Under the pieces are notes generated by a model. The model saw only the letters and a program-made list of their open reading frames with translations, was not told the origin of the DNA and did no database searches. From contig JAPLDT010000062.1 in the NCBI GenBank assembly GCA_026391315.1, positions 1-64,000 on the forward strand: DNA of 64,000 bases, written 5' to 3'. This DNA comes from Bacteroidia bacterium. GTDB lineage: Bacteria; Bacteroidota; Bacteroidia; Bacteroidales; Prolixibacteraceae. Made by a program: the position numbers and the translations under genes. Positions within the stretch are counted from its first letter, which is position 1. Each line of letters starts with the position of its first letter. Below are positions 15,933 to 24,932 of the stretch, piece by piece.

Positions 15933-16393
15933 TTTAAATTATTTAAATCCATATTAAAATTCTTATTTTCTACAAACGCGCCAATTGTCAATGTTTTGGT
16001 TTCACCGTTTGAGGTCTCAATTTCAACGGACTTAACCTGATTTCCCCATTCTCCTGCCGTCTGAAAAATCACCTCAATGGTAGAACTGCCACCAGAAACG
16101 ATCTCTTCTTTGCTGAATTGAACGGTCAGACATCCGCAAGTAGGTTCTACCTTTGTCAAGCGAAAAGGGGAACTCCCACCGTTCTTATACTGAAAAGAAT
16201 AGGCCACCGTTTCTCCCTCTTTCAAGGTACCAAAATTATGCATTTCTTTGGTAAATTCAATCCTGCCGGGTGCCTTTTTTTTGTTGGTGTCGATTGAAAC
16301 GGAAGGGGTGGAGTGGTTGGATGATTTATTCCTGCAACCCATTAACAGGATTGCCATAATCATAGAAAATGCCATGAAGTATCTGTTGATCAT
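15929..16393 (-). CDS. DUF1573 lipoprotein
   Basis: 154 aa. Lipobox ILLMGCRN. The DUF1573 domain shows HNFGTLKEGETVAYSFQYKNGG and VEPTCGCL, the core of this Ig-like (ASPM-SPD-2/Hydin type) fold common in Bacteroidetes envelope proteins. The start overlaps the nusB stop by 4 bp and the stop overlaps yajC by 4 bp, so the three genes are translationally linked. Function unknown. Confidence 0.85.
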   Translation of the reverse strand: MINRYFMAFSMIMAILLMGCRNKSSNHSTPSVSIDTNKKKAPGRIEFTKEMHNFGTLKEGETVAYSFQYKNGGSSPFRLTKVEPTCGCLTVQFSKEEIVSGGSSTIEVIFQTAGEWGNQVKSVEIETSNGETKTLTIGAFVENKNFNMDLNNLK

Positions 16394-17337
16394 CCTTCCA
16401 AAAGTCCTCGTCCTTCTTTCACAATTTTCCCCTGCTCTTTAAAATCTTTGGTGATTCTATCCAAAACTCCATTGATAAAGATGCTGCTTCGTTGGGTACT
16501 GTAATACTTAGCCAACTCGATGTATTCGTTTAATGTCACCTTGATGGGAACTGAAGGGAATTCAGTAAGCTCAGTAAGAGCAAGTTCCATAATCAGAATA
16601 TCCATGGTGGCTACTCTGTCAACATCCCAGTTCTTCGTGTAGGTTTCGATCGTCTTTCTGTTTTCCTCATTCTTGGCAAGGGTCTTCCTGAATAACTTAA
16701 CAGTAAAATCCCTATCTTCCTCATCCTTATACAAAGAAGAGAGGTGGTCATTGATGTTGTTCTCTTCCCTGAACTTTTTGAGTGTCTTTATTACCATGGA
16801 AACTACAAAATCAAGATCATCGTTCCAATAAATGCTTTGTTCTTCAAATTCATTGAAGACAAACTCATTTTTGAGCAGGATCTCAGGGTAAAAATCTTCA
16901 CAAAACCTTCTGTCGATCTGGAAGTTATCTTCACTGGTCGCGAGATAATTGAAGTACAGTTCAGATTCTACCATTGATTGGTAAATCTTCTTTACAAGCT
17001 CCTGACTGTTAACCCAATTGACTTTGTTTTTCTGAACGAAGGTTGCCAGATCTTTGTTACTTCTTAACTTATTGATCAGACGGTTGGAAACAAAACGCAG
17101 ATTTGGATTTAGCTCCTCCTTGGTCGGAAAATTCTTCTGCTTTCTTAGCTCAATTAATCTATCTGCGTAGTCACTAAGTTCGATTGGCAGCGACAACAAC
17201 AGGTGATAAAGTTCGTAGGTTTTCTGAATACTAAAATGCAATTCATTTTCAGATGCGCTTATTTGTTTATCTGGTGTTGAAACGTGCGCGTAGAGTATTT
17301 GCAGAACTTTTGTACGGATAATCCTTCGACTTATCAT
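16390..17337 (-). CDS. nusB: Transcription antitermination protein NusB (long Bacteroidetes form)
   Basis: 315 aa. NusB joins NusE (S10) on boxA RNA during rRNA transcription. The N-terminus MISRRIIRTKVLQILYAHV and the C-terminal block DRVATMDILIMELALTELTEFPSVPIKVTLNEYIELAKYY (in part) with SSIFINGVLDRI are the NusB signatures. The ~170-residue middle insertion makes it about twice the E. coli length, which is usual in Bacteroidetes. It heads the cluster nusB-DUF1573-yajC. Confidence 0.93.
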   Translation of the reverse strand: MISRRIIRTKVLQILYAHVSTPDKQISASENELHFSIQKTYELYHLLLSLPIELSDYADRLIELRKQKNFPTKEELNPNLRFVSNRLINKLRSNKDLATFVQKNKVNWVNSQELVKKIYQSMVESELYFNYLATSEDNFQIDRRFCEDFYPEILLKNEFVFNEFEEQSIYWNDDLDFVVSMVIKTLKKFREENNINDHLSSLYKDEEDRDFTVKLFRKTLAKNEENRKTIETYTKNWDVDRVATMDILIMELALTELTEFPSVPIKVTLNEYIELAKYYSTQRSSIFINGVLDRITKDFKEQGKIVKEGRGLLEG

Positions 17338-17396
17338 GCTAATTTATTTTTCCTTTAATGGCAAAAGTACAATAAAAAAGCGGCTAACCCATCATT

Positions 17397-18425
17397 TTAG
17401 CTTAAATGAGCCTTCAAAAGGGCTGCCAGATTAAGAACATCCTCCGCTGTTGTATCGAAAGAGGTCATTAATCTGACTTCACCTTTGGGTTCATCCCAAT
17501 CGTAAAAAAAGTACTCCTTTCTGATGATTGGAATGATTTCCCGGGGGAGAATAGCAAAAATCCCATTTGCATCTACCTTTTGGGTTACCTTGATGGCTTT
17601 GATTTCTGAAATTAAACCTAACAGCATTTTGGCCATTTCATTGGCATGTTTGGCATTGGACTTCCAAATTTCATCTTTTAGGTATGGAATGAATTGTGCT
17701 GAAACAAATCTCATTTTCGAATACAATTGGGCGGCCTGTTTCCGATAATACTTCGTGTGTTTTGCCAAGGATGGTTGGAAAATCAATACAGCTTCACCCA
17801 ACATCAAACCATTTTTTGTACCTCCAAACGAAAGCAGGTCAACACCGGCATCTTTTGTGAAATCCCTGAAATTCAGGCCCAATGAGACCGCAGCATTGGC
17901 TATTCTGGCCCCATCCATGTGGAGATACATTCCAAGGCCGTGAACGATACTTGCCAACTCTTTGATCTCTTCTACCGAATAAACTGTGCCCATTTCGGTA
18001 ACCTGGGAAATGCTTAACAAGCCTGGTTGTGCATGGTGTTCAAAGTCAAAACCGTGCAATTTCTTTACCAATTCGGCGGGTTCGACCTTCCCGTTACCTG
18101 AAGGGATTGAAATCAGTTTGCTTCCTGTAAATTTCTCAGGAGCGCCACATTCATCCACATAGATATGTGCTGTTTCAGCACATAAAATGGAGTTAAAAGA
18201 GTGACACAGAGTCTGTATCGATAAGATATTGGCGCCTGTACCTGTCAATGTAAAGAAAACTTCAGTTTCATGACCAAACTCTTTTTTAAAGAGACTTTTT
18301 GCGTTTTCAGTATAAATATCATCGCCATAACCTACAGCATGACCCACATTTGCCATTTCAATGGCTTTCAGAATATTAGGATGTATTCCAGAATTATTAT
18401 CGCTTGCAAAACCCCGTTTACTCAT
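17397..18425 (-). CDS. ltaE: Low-specificity threonine aldolase / beta-eliminating lyase family
   Basis: 342 aa. A PLP enzyme that splits L-threonine or allo-threonine into glycine and acetaldehyde. Visible are the N-terminal FASDNNSGIHPN, the PLP-contacting HMDGARIANA (Asp171) and the Schiff-base lysine in SFGGTKNGLM (Lys204). The length is typical. It stands alone, divergent from the photolyase gene. Substrate preference within the family is not visible. Confidence 0.85.
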   Translation of the reverse strand: MSKRGFASDNNSGIHPNILKAIEMANVGHAVGYGDDIYTENAKSLFKKEFGHETEVFFTLTGTGANILSIQTLCHSFNSILCAETAHIYVDECGAPEKFTGSKLISIPSGNGKVEPAELVKKLHGFDFEHHAQPGLLSISQVTEMGTVYSVEEIKELASIVHGLGMYLHMDGARIANAAVSLGLNFRDFTKDAGVDLLSFGGTKNGLMLGEAVLIFQPSLAKHTKYYRKQAAQLYSKMRFVSAQFIPYLKDEIWKSNAKHANEMAKMLLGLISEIKAIKVTQKVDANGIFAILPREIIPIIRKEYFFYDWDEPKGEVRLMTSFDTTAEDVLNLAALLKAHLS

Positions 18426-18548
18426 AAAATATGGAAATTAAGATTTGAATAGTTCTGTTTTTTTGTTGAACAAAGGTAGATTTAGTTTTGTTTTTTCATA
18501 TATTTCAGACACATTTCATGCGAATATAATTTGCTTTCTAAAGGTCGC

Positions 18549-18607
18549 ATGGAATACCCAAATATTCATTTTCGTTTGGTGTGAAAATTTTCTCGTGGGT
18601 ATTTCAT
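18549..18607 (+). repeat. 59-bp palindromic repeat, copy A
   Basis: Begins ATGGAATACCCA and ends TGGGTATTTCAT, which pair as a 12-bp stem with one G-T mismatch; the centre reads TTTCGTTTGGTGTG. It is the reverse-oriented relative of copy B (30880-30938), most positions being identical. It ends 13 bp before the photolyase ATG. Confidence 0.8.
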
Positions 18608-18620
18608 TTATTTTTTTCGG

Positions 18621-19946
18621 ATGCCAAGTCAAAAGGAGAAGCCTGTTGTTAATATTTTCTGGATGCGGAGAGACCTGAGGCTGGATGATAATACCGCCTT
18701 GTATCACGCGTTGAAGACCCGCGAGAATGTGCTGCCATTGTTTATTTTCAATCCTGATATTTTATCCAGAATTCCTGACGTTTCGGATTACAGAATCAAT
18801 TTTATTTATGAATCTGTACTGCAAATCAAAAATGAATTGGAAAAAATTGGATCAACGCTTTGTGTCCTTTATGGCCGGCCAATGGATATTTTCAAATCTT
18901 TAATCGAAAAGTATCATATCTGCAGTGTCTATTGCAACAGGGATTATGAGCCTTATACGAATCACAGGGATATGCATGTGGAAAGGTTACTGAAGATGAA
19001 TCGAACTGAATTTATCACTTACAAGGATCATGTGTTATTTGAAAAAGATGAATTGGTTAAAAAGGATGGAAAACCCTATACCATCTTTACAGCATATAAA
19101 AACAGGTTCCTGGAAAAATTGAATCAGGATAGTGTCCGTGCCAACAAAACCTCGCTATACTTCCATAATTTTATCAGGATGAAACCGATGGCCATGCCAA
19201 CGATTGAATCACTTGGTTTTTCGAGGGTAGCGAATATTTTCCCACCCAGGTCACTTCCGCAAAGTTTGTTGGAAAATTATGAGGAAAACCGCGATTTTCC
19301 TGCCAGGAATGGTACTTCGAAATTGAGTCTTCACCTGAGATATGGTACAGTAAGCATCAGAAAGATTACTACCCTGGCAATGCTCCATTCCCAAACTTTT
19401 TTATCTGAACTGATCTGGAGAAATTTTTACAGCCAGATTCTGTGGTTTTTCCCCCAGGTTTCCACCAGGGCTTTTAAACCCGCCTATGACAATATACGTT
19501 GGGAAAATGACCAGAACCACTTTCAGGCCTGGTGTGATGGTGTGACCGGATATCCCCTGGTGGACGCAGGAATGCGGGAACTTAATCAGACCGGATTTAT
19601 GCACAACCGGGTCAGGATGGTGACGGCCAGCTTTCTGTGTAAGCACCTGTTAATTGATTGGAAGTGGGGTGAAACCTATTTCGCCGCAAAATTGAACGAT
19701 TACGACCTTGCCTCCAACAATGGAGGGTGGCAATGGGCCTCAGGTTCAGGTTGTGATGCGGCTCCCTATTTCAGAATATTCAATCCGGAATTGCAGATCC
19801 AAAGGTTTGATCCGGAATACATTTACATCAAAAAGTGGATACCCGAGTTTGGGACTGACAAATATCCTGTACAAATCATTGATCATGCCTTTGCAAGAGA
19901 CAGAGCCATTGCCAGGTACAAAGAAGGATTGGCTGAAGTTGGTTAA
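18621..19946 (+). CDS. phrB: Deoxyribodipyrimidine photolyase (cryptochrome/photolyase family)
   Basis: 441 aa. It repairs UV-induced pyrimidine dimers in DNA using light, FAD and an antenna cofactor. The N-terminal domain starts VNIFWMRRDLRLDDNTALYHAL. The FAD domain holds SLHLRYGTVSIRK, ELIWRNFYSQI, GYPLVDAGMRELNQTGFMHNRVRMV and LNDYDLASNNGGWQW with the conserved Asn-Asn-Gly-Gly loop, all hallmarks of class I CPD photolyases. A palindromic repeat lies directly before the start. The 3' end overlaps the convergent exonuclease gene by 4 bp. Confidence 0.93.
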   Translation: MPSQKEKPVVNIFWMRRDLRLDDNTALYHALKTRENVLPLFIFNPDILSRIPDVSDYRINFIYESVLQIKNELEKIGSTLCVLYGRPMDIFKSLIEKYHICSVYCNRDYEPYTNHRDMHVERLLKMNRTEFITYKDHVLFEKDELVKKDGKPYTIFTAYKNRFLEKLNQDSVRANKTSLYFHNFIRMKPMAMPTIESLGFSRVANIFPPRSLPQSLLENYEENRDFPARNGTSKLSLHLRYGTVSIRKITTLAMLHSQTFLSELIWRNFYSQILWFFPQVSTRAFKPAYDNIRWENDQNHFQAWCDGVTGYPLVDAGMRELNQTGFMHNRVRMVTASFLCKHLLIDWKWGETYFAAKLNDYDLASNNGGWQWASGSGCDAAPYFRIFNPELQIQRFDPEYIYIKKWIPEFGTDKYPVQIIDHAFARDRAIARYKEGLAEVG

Positions 19947-21295
19947 TACTCAAGAATCTTAAGATACCTGTGATATTTTTTGAGGTAGCTTTTAATGATT
20001 ATCCGCGTATCCCAATTGTCTTTTTTCTTACGAATACAATCATTCAATGTCTCCCAATCGGCATGGGATACATTACCGGATAAAAATCCATATCCAATAT
20101 ATTTCCCCTGAGAAATTTTTACAACAGCCACTTCGTCTGTGTTCCTGATATTTTCAATAATAAAGAAATTCTGGGATTGGAACAGCCAGGGCCTGATTGC
20201 CTCCAATACCCTTGGATTATAGAATTCAGGTTTTTCCTTTCCTTCACAAGCGCCCAAACAACTGCCAATTCTTGAATTGAAGCAGGGTGAGTGTTGATCA
20301 TCCAGATGGCAAAGCTTTTTACACAGGGTGTGTGCTTCGGCCTTTGTATGAAGTAAATCAATAGCTTCCTGATAGAAAGTAAAAGAGGTTAAGGGAATTG
20401 ACTCGTCAGTTATCTTTTGAACCTGCAAATTCAGGAATCCTTCATTGTCTTCAAACGAAAAGATGCCGTAATTGTTGGCGGACCTTCTCTGCATTCGGTT
20501 GTAAAACGGGCGGGAAGTCTTTATTTCTTCTGATTCTTGAAGAAGAGCAACCAATTCGCTTCCGGTAACTTCATGACTGACAGAGGTTATTCTTTCACTC
20601 ATCTCCATCGCTTTTTTTGTCAGGCGATTGTTGAGATGGGCAATCACACGCTGATGTATGTTTTTGCTTTTACCGATGTAGATGAGATCTCCTTTGGCAT
20701 CATAAAAGTAGTAGACTCCGCAGCTTCCGGGCAGGGATGCAATTGTTTCCTCCGTAAGATTTCCTCTCCGTGAGGAGAAAAGATCGTGATCGGCTGTCTC
20801 ATTCTGCCTAAGAATTTTTTCAAAGAGTTTCACGGTAGCCAGCGCATCTCCACCGGCTCTATGACGCCCTTCGATGCTGATATTCAAGTCCTGGCAAATG
20901 TTTCCCAAAGAGTAGGAGCGAAGTCCGGGGATTAGCTTCCTGCTAAGGCTTACCGTGCACATGGTTTTGCGTTTGTAATCATACCCCAGACGTTTAAACT
21001 CTTCACGGACAAAAGAATAATCAAATGCAGCATTATGGGCCACAAACGTAGTATTTGCAGTGATTTCCACAATTTTTTTGGCTATTTCATAGAACTTTGG
21101 TGCAGATTCCACCATTTCGTTGGAAATGCCTGTCAATTGGGTGATGTTCCAGGGGATGCCACATTCAGGATTCACGAGCGAACAGAATGAATCTATGATT
21201 TCACTCCCATTGTAGATGTATATGGCAATTTCGGTGATCTTGCCATTGAATGGCGAACTACCTGTTGTTTCTACATCAATGATGGCATAATTCAT
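19943..21295 (-). CDS. DEDDh exonuclease fused to a GIY-YIG (UvrC-type) nuclease domain
   Basis: 450 aa. Residues 1-165 are a DnaQ-like 3'-5' exonuclease: AIIDVETTG (Asp-Glu), VAHNAAFDY and HRAGGDALAT. Residues ~190-275 are a GIY-YIG domain (GVYYFYDAKGDLIYIGKSKNIHQRV) followed by a UvrC-like region, including the CHLDDQHSPCFNSRIGSCLGAC cysteine segment in part. This resembles the polymerase III epsilon/Cho fusions linked to nucleotide-excision-type repair. It lies tail to tail with the photolyase, which fits a DNA repair theme. The biological substrate is not known. Confidence 0.88.
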   Translation of the reverse strand: MNYAIIDVETTGSSPFNGKITEIAIYIYNGSEIIDSFCSLVNPECGIPWNITQLTGISNEMVESAPKFYEIAKKIVEITANTTFVAHNAAFDYSFVREEFKRLGYDYKRKTMCTVSLSRKLIPGLRSYSLGNICQDLNISIEGRHRAGGDALATVKLFEKILRQNETADHDLFSSRRGNLTEETIASLPGSCGVYYFYDAKGDLIYIGKSKNIHQRVIAHLNNRLTKKAMEMSERITSVSHEVTGSELVALLQESEEIKTSRPFYNRMQRRSANNYGIFSFEDNEGFLNLQVQKITDESIPLTSFTFYQEAIDLLHTKAEAHTLCKKLCHLDDQHSPCFNSRIGSCLGACEGKEKPEFYNPRVLEAIRPWLFQSQNFFIIENIRNTDEVAVVKISQGKYIGYGFLSGNVSHADWETLNDCIRKKKDNWDTRIIIKSYLKKYHRYLKILEY

Positions 21296-21511
21296 TATTT
21301 ATAAGGCCTTTGCTTTTTATCTTAAGGGTGATATTTTTCTTAATCTCTAAATTACCAAATTTGAATTTCTGTGAATAATGAGTAATTAGAAAATCAAACG
21401 TGGGATCAGAAATCAAACAAAATTATTTTTTCTGGTTGGAAAAATTGGAATATTTAATCCGCGTGGAACCATCATTTTTCCTGATCCGGAGTGCCGTCAA
21501 AAGATTATTGC

Positions 21512-21519
21512 TACATTTG
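21512..21519 (+). promoter_or_regulatory. -7 element of the tRNA-Arg promoter
   Basis: TACATTTG (TAnnTTTG) ends 12 bp before the first tRNA base. No clear -33 TTG is seen at the ideal distance. Confidence 0.4.
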
Positions 21520-21531
21520 CGGCTCTTTATT

Positions 21532-21603
21532 GGCCCCATAGTTTAATGGATAGAATGGAAGATTCCGGTTCTTTTGATCTGGGTTCGAATCCCGGTGGGG
21601 TCA
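21532..21603 (+). tRNA. tRNA-Arg (anticodon CCG)
   Basis: 72 nt. Acceptor stem GGCCCCA pairs with TGGGGTC, discriminator A at 21603, CCA not encoded. D arm GTTT/GAAT; anticodon stem GAAGA/TCTTT with loop TTCCGGT, giving anticodon CCG (reads CGG); T arm CTGGG-TTCGAAT-CCCGG. All arms fold without gaps. Confidence 0.96.
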
Positions 21604-21604
21604 C

Positions 21605-21641
21605 AAATACCTCTGCAATCAATTGATTTTCAGAGGTATTT
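21605..21641. terminator. Terminator between tRNA-Arg and the class II aldolase gene
   Basis: 11-bp stem AAATACCTCTG (21605-21615) with 21631-21641, followed on the plus strand by CCTTTTC. It lies between the convergent tRNA and aldolase genes, so it may serve both. Confidence 0.65.
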
Positions 21642-21646
21642 CCTTT

Positions 21647-22258
21647 TCATTTCCCTAGTTCCAATAGCACCAATGATGCTTCTTTCACAGTCTTGCCAAA
21701 GGCGATGATTCCCTCCTCATGACCTCCCATCACAAAAACCCTTTTACTCAAGGTCTCGGGCAGTGATATGATCTTGATAATTTCACTGGCCATGGCAGGA
21801 GTTCCATATTTAACATTACTGGATGTAGTAGGCAGGATTCCAAGATACTGGTTCCAAAGCATACGATTGTGAACATGAACAACAGCGCCTGCATTGGAAA
21901 GGGAAGCATAAATAGCCGAGTGACTCATCGACTCCGCTGATGCTTTGATCAATCCGCGGCACCAAATGGTATTAAAGTCTGGTTCGCATCTTTCAACCAA
22001 TGAATAATGAGCCATTTCAAGCTTGGACAGACAACCTGTTGCAGTGCCTGATATGTAAAATTGATCGGTGCCGGGTGTCCGAATGGAGACATTACCAAAA
22101 CCAATTCCGTCAGGATAAGCGCCTATCAAACCCTTATTCCACAAAAGTGTTCTCCAAAAGTTTAATGGATGAAAGAGTTCCGTTGGGATTTCTATCCTTT
22201 CGTTTACAAGGTTACAATTGAATTTAATATAGCCCTCCAGGGGCTGGTACATATTCAT
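21647..22258 (-). CDS. Class II aldolase/adducin-family protein, MtnB-like
   Basis: 203 aa. Class II aldolase fold with GNVSIR, the catalytic-type Glu in KASAESMSHSAIY, the metal-binding VHVHNRMLW and a third His in VMGGHEEGIIAFG. Its start is 3 bp after the mtnA-like gene stop. MtnB dehydrates methylthioribulose-1-phosphate, the step right after MtnA, so MtnB or a related dehydratase/aldolase in 5'-thio sugar salvage is the best guess. Length matches MtnB. Other class II aldolases remain possible. Confidence 0.75.
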   Translation of the reverse strand: MNMYQPLEGYIKFNCNLVNERIEIPTELFHPLNFWRTLLWNKGLIGAYPDGIGFGNVSIRTPGTDQFYISGTATGCLSKLEMAHYSLVERCEPDFNTIWCRGLIKASAESMSHSAIYASLSNAGAVVHVHNRMLWNQYLGILPTTSSNVKYGTPAMASEIIKIISLPETLSKRVFVMGGHEEGIIAFGKTVKEASLVLLELGK

Positions 22259-22261
22259 TTT

Positions 22262-23368
22262 TCAAGTTTTCTCCGGGAAAAGAGTCCTAATCCCTTTTTC
22301 GTTTGCTTCACAAATTCCCCGTTCAGTAATCAGGCCTGTGACCAGTCGCGAAGGCGTGACGTCGAAGCCGTAATTGGCTGTAGGCGATCCTTTAGCGACT
22401 ACCCTGACTCTTCCGATCAGACCGTTTTCCTGCATTCCCTCCATCCAGCATACCTCATCTCCATCCCGCTGTTCAATAGGTATTTCACGAATCCCGTCTT
22501 CCATATTAAAATCAATGGAGGATGAAGGCAGGGCAACATAGAATGGTATTTGGTTATCGTTTGAGGCCAAAGCTTTCAGATAGGTACCTATTTTGTTGGC
22601 TACATCACCATTTAAAGTTGTTCTGTCGCTTCCAACGATGCAGATATCAACCAGTCCGTGCTGCATCAAATGACCCCCGGTGTTGTCGGGAATGACCGTA
22701 TGGGCTACACCTTCCTGAGATAGTTCCCATGCTGTTAAACGTGCACCCTGATTTCTAGGCCTGGTTTCATCAACCCATATATGAATGGGTATTTTCTTTT
22801 GAAATGCTTTATATATTGGTGCCGTAGCAGTACCCCAATCGATACAGGCCAGCCAACCTGCATTGCAATGGGTCAGAATATTAACCGGTTGTCCGCTTTT
22901 TTTCTTACTGATGGCCTCAATGAGGGTACATCCAAAATTGCCGATTGCTTCTGACCATTTAATCTCCCTCATTTTCAATCTGTTTGCTTCCTTTAGCGCT
23001 ATTTTGCATGCTATCTCTTTCGAAGTGCATACTTTCAGGGAATTAACCATTTCATCAATAAGAATGGCAAGGTTAACCGCTGTAGGACGAGATGATTTAA
23101 GGTATTCGGCAGATTCCCTTAAAACGATTTGCCAGTTGCTTTCATTGGAATGAAGTAAACCAAGATAAATGCCATAAGCGCCAGTTACACCGATAAGTGG
23201 CGCCCCACGGACGATCATATTCCGGATCGTCTCAAATACATCCCTTATAGTTACCAAATCCACAATGCTAAATTCAAAGGGCAGCTTGCGCTGGTCAATC
23301 ACCTGAACGATCTGTGGATTTTTCGGGTGGATCCAAATTGTGTGATAATTCTTATTATTGACCAGCAT
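22262..23368 (-). CDS. mtnA: S-methyl-5-thioribose-1-phosphate isomerase
   Basis: 368 aa from the ATG at 23368 (MLVNNKNYHTIWIHP), preferred because upstream residues look non-coding. It isomerises methylthioribose-1-phosphate to the ribulose form in methionine salvage. Conserved MIVRGAPLIGVTGAYG, LTHCNAGWLACIDWGTA (active-site Cys), WVDETRPRNQGARLTAWEL and IVGSDRTTLNGDVANKIGTY are all present. It forms a two-gene unit with the MtnB-like gene. The rest of the pathway is not in this window. Confidence 0.92.
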   Translation of the reverse strand: MLVNNKNYHTIWIHPKNPQIVQVIDQRKLPFEFSIVDLVTIRDVFETIRNMIVRGAPLIGVTGAYGIYLGLLHSNESNWQIVLRESAEYLKSSRPTAVNLAILIDEMVNSLKVCTSKEIACKIALKEANRLKMREIKWSEAIGNFGCTLIEAISKKKSGQPVNILTHCNAGWLACIDWGTATAPIYKAFQKKIPIHIWVDETRPRNQGARLTAWELSQEGVAHTVIPDNTGGHLMQHGLVDICIVGSDRTTLNGDVANKIGTYLKALASNDNQIPFYVALPSSSIDFNMEDGIREIPIEQRDGDEVCWMEGMQENGLIGRVRVVAKGSPTANYGFDVTPSRLVTGLITERGICEANEKGIRTLFPEKT

Positions 23369-23508
23369 GAATGTGATATGATTTGAAAATATTAACATTT
23401 GAATATACAAATATCTACTAACGTTTTTATGAAACAATTTTTTTGATTGATTTTTTTGATTTGGTCTTAAAATTCTTAATTTTAGATTGTTAATTTAAAT
23501 CCTAAACA

Positions 23509-24279
23509 ATGAAAACGAGAACGTTATTTTTATTATTCTTACTTTTTTCCATCAGCGTTGCAGGACAAGAAGTATCAAATAATCAGGATACAATTATTCA
23601 AAAGCGCAAAAATGTAGTTAAATTCTTACCGGAAAACCTGGTTCTCAACTCTCTTACGTTTGAGTATGAGCGGAAATTTAGTCCAAAAAGCTCTTTCATT
23701 CTTGGTGTAGGTATTGCATCGCCAAAGCCTTTTGCCGAAAAATTTGGCATTAATAGTGCTGACAATAAGATCACAAATGACGCTTTTAGTACCATGTCCG
23801 TTCGCGTCGCCTACCGTCATTATGCGGGACACCATGTCAGACCGGTTGGGTTTTATTTCTCGCCTTACCTGAAATACCAGAAAATCGCTGCCAATGCTGA
23901 TAATCAAAGAACAATAACAGAGGGATATCCACCTGTTACCACACAATATGATGAAAAATACGATGTTAAAGGAAATACATTGAATTTTGGGATACAATGG
24001 GGTGTTCAATTCTTGATTGCCAAAAGGTTGTGCATTGATTTCTACTTTCTGGGAATTGAAGCCGGTCTGGCAGATGTAACCGCGACAGTAAAATCACCAA
24101 ATGTCATCATGATTGATAAAGTCGAAAGCGGCGTAAGGGACAATATAGATAAATTGCCATCCTTTCTTTCCAGTAAAATCAAAGTCACAAGGAATGGCTC
24201 CGACCAGGTTGATGTTAGTGGCAAATCAATGCCATATCCCTGGCTTCGCAGTGGCATTAGCATTGGATTGGCTTTTTGA
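23509..24279 (+). CDS. Secreted/outer-membrane beta-barrel protein, DUF3575-like
   Basis: 256 aa. Signal peptide MKTRTLFLLFLLFSISVAGQ. The mature part shows barrel-like strands (LTFEYERKFSPKSSFILGVGIA, VRVAYRHYAGHHVRPVGFYFSPYLKY, GNTLNFGIQWGVQF) and ends in GISIGLAF with terminal Phe. Resembles Bacteroidetes DUF3575-type barrels. Role unknown. Confidence 0.65.
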   Translation: MKTRTLFLLFLLFSISVAGQEVSNNQDTIIQKRKNVVKFLPENLVLNSLTFEYERKFSPKSSFILGVGIASPKPFAEKFGINSADNKITNDAFSTMSVRVAYRHYAGHHVRPVGFYFSPYLKYQKIAANADNQRTITEGYPPVTTQYDEKYDVKGNTLNFGIQWGVQFLIAKRLCIDFYFLGIEAGLADVTATVKSPNVIMIDKVESGVRDNIDKLPSFLSSKIKVTRNGSDQVDVSGKSMPYPWLRSGISIGLAF

Positions 24280-24295
24280 AAACTATCCGCTTAAG

Positions 24296-24335
24296 CAACA
24301 AAAGGGCCGGAACAATTCATCCGGTCCTTTTGTTG
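24296..24335. terminator. Bidirectional terminator after the DUF3575-like gene
   Basis: CAACAAAAGGGCCGGA (24296-24312) pairs with TCCGGTCCTTTTGTTG (24320-24335) with one G-T pair. T stretches occur on both sides, and it lies between convergent genes. Confidence 0.8.
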
Positions 24336-24932
24336 TTAATAAATATTTTTAATCTGTATTGGGCCGGAGTCTTTCATCGAAAGCATTGCATTGATTAACC
24401 TGGCTTCTTCGTAATATTTTAACTCCTCCGGTCTGATATTACGCGGAAAGACCTTCCGATTAAACAAATACTCAGTTCTTCTTGTACCCGGGAGTAGTGG
24501 TAATGCCGGGGTATACCAATATCCATTCTGCAGAAAAATAATATTTGTAAAACTGGTATCTGTAATTAGACCGTTCCGGACAATCAGTATTTCATCCTGA
24601 CTACCGCGATCATCCAACAAACGATTCAGCGAATCCCTGTTTTTGTATTTAAAGGAATAGTCAATCGCATTCCCTTCAACTAATTTCAGACTCTCGATCT
24701 TTTTTAATGTATATGGCTCATATTCAATATTTTCGATTACACCTGAATAGGTAACCCGGCAGCGTACCTTCTCGTATTTCAAGTCCTGGGGTACTTCCAG
24801 GGATTGCGACAGAAAAATAGGAGCACATACCCCATGGAAATGTCGTCTGGTACGGTTCATCCGGTCCTCATGAAGAGAAATCCGATGAAAAGTCCCATTT
24901 TCATAACAGATTGTTTCAATGAGTTGTAACAT
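24336..24932 (-). CDS. pabC: Class IV aminotransferase, probable 4-amino-4-deoxychorismate lyase
   Basis: 198 aa. Short PLP fold-type IV protein with the LHEDRMNRT N-terminal motif, the Lys in YSFKYKNRDSLNRL and RNGLITDTSFTNIIF, a block typical of PabC/IlvE relatives. PabC releases p-aminobenzoate and pyruvate from aminodeoxychorismate for folate synthesis. It overlaps pabB by 17 bp, which supports PabC. It is shorter than E. coli PabC (269 aa), a common state in Bacteroidetes. Confidence 0.8.
   Translation of the reverse strand: MLQLIETICYENGTFHRISLHEDRMNRTRRHFHGVCAPIFLSQSLEVPQDLKYEKVRCRVTYSGVIENIEYEPYTLKKIESLKLVEGNAIDYSFKYKNRDSLNRLLDDRGSQDEILIVRNGLITDTSFTNIIFLQNGYWYTPALPLLPGTRRTEYLFNRKVFPRNIRPEELKYYEEARLINAMLSMKDSGPIQIKNIY

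Noticed and set aside
21532-21603. tRNA-Arg as an attachment site of an integrated element
   Set aside because: No integrase gene and no repeated tRNA 3' end were seen on either side.
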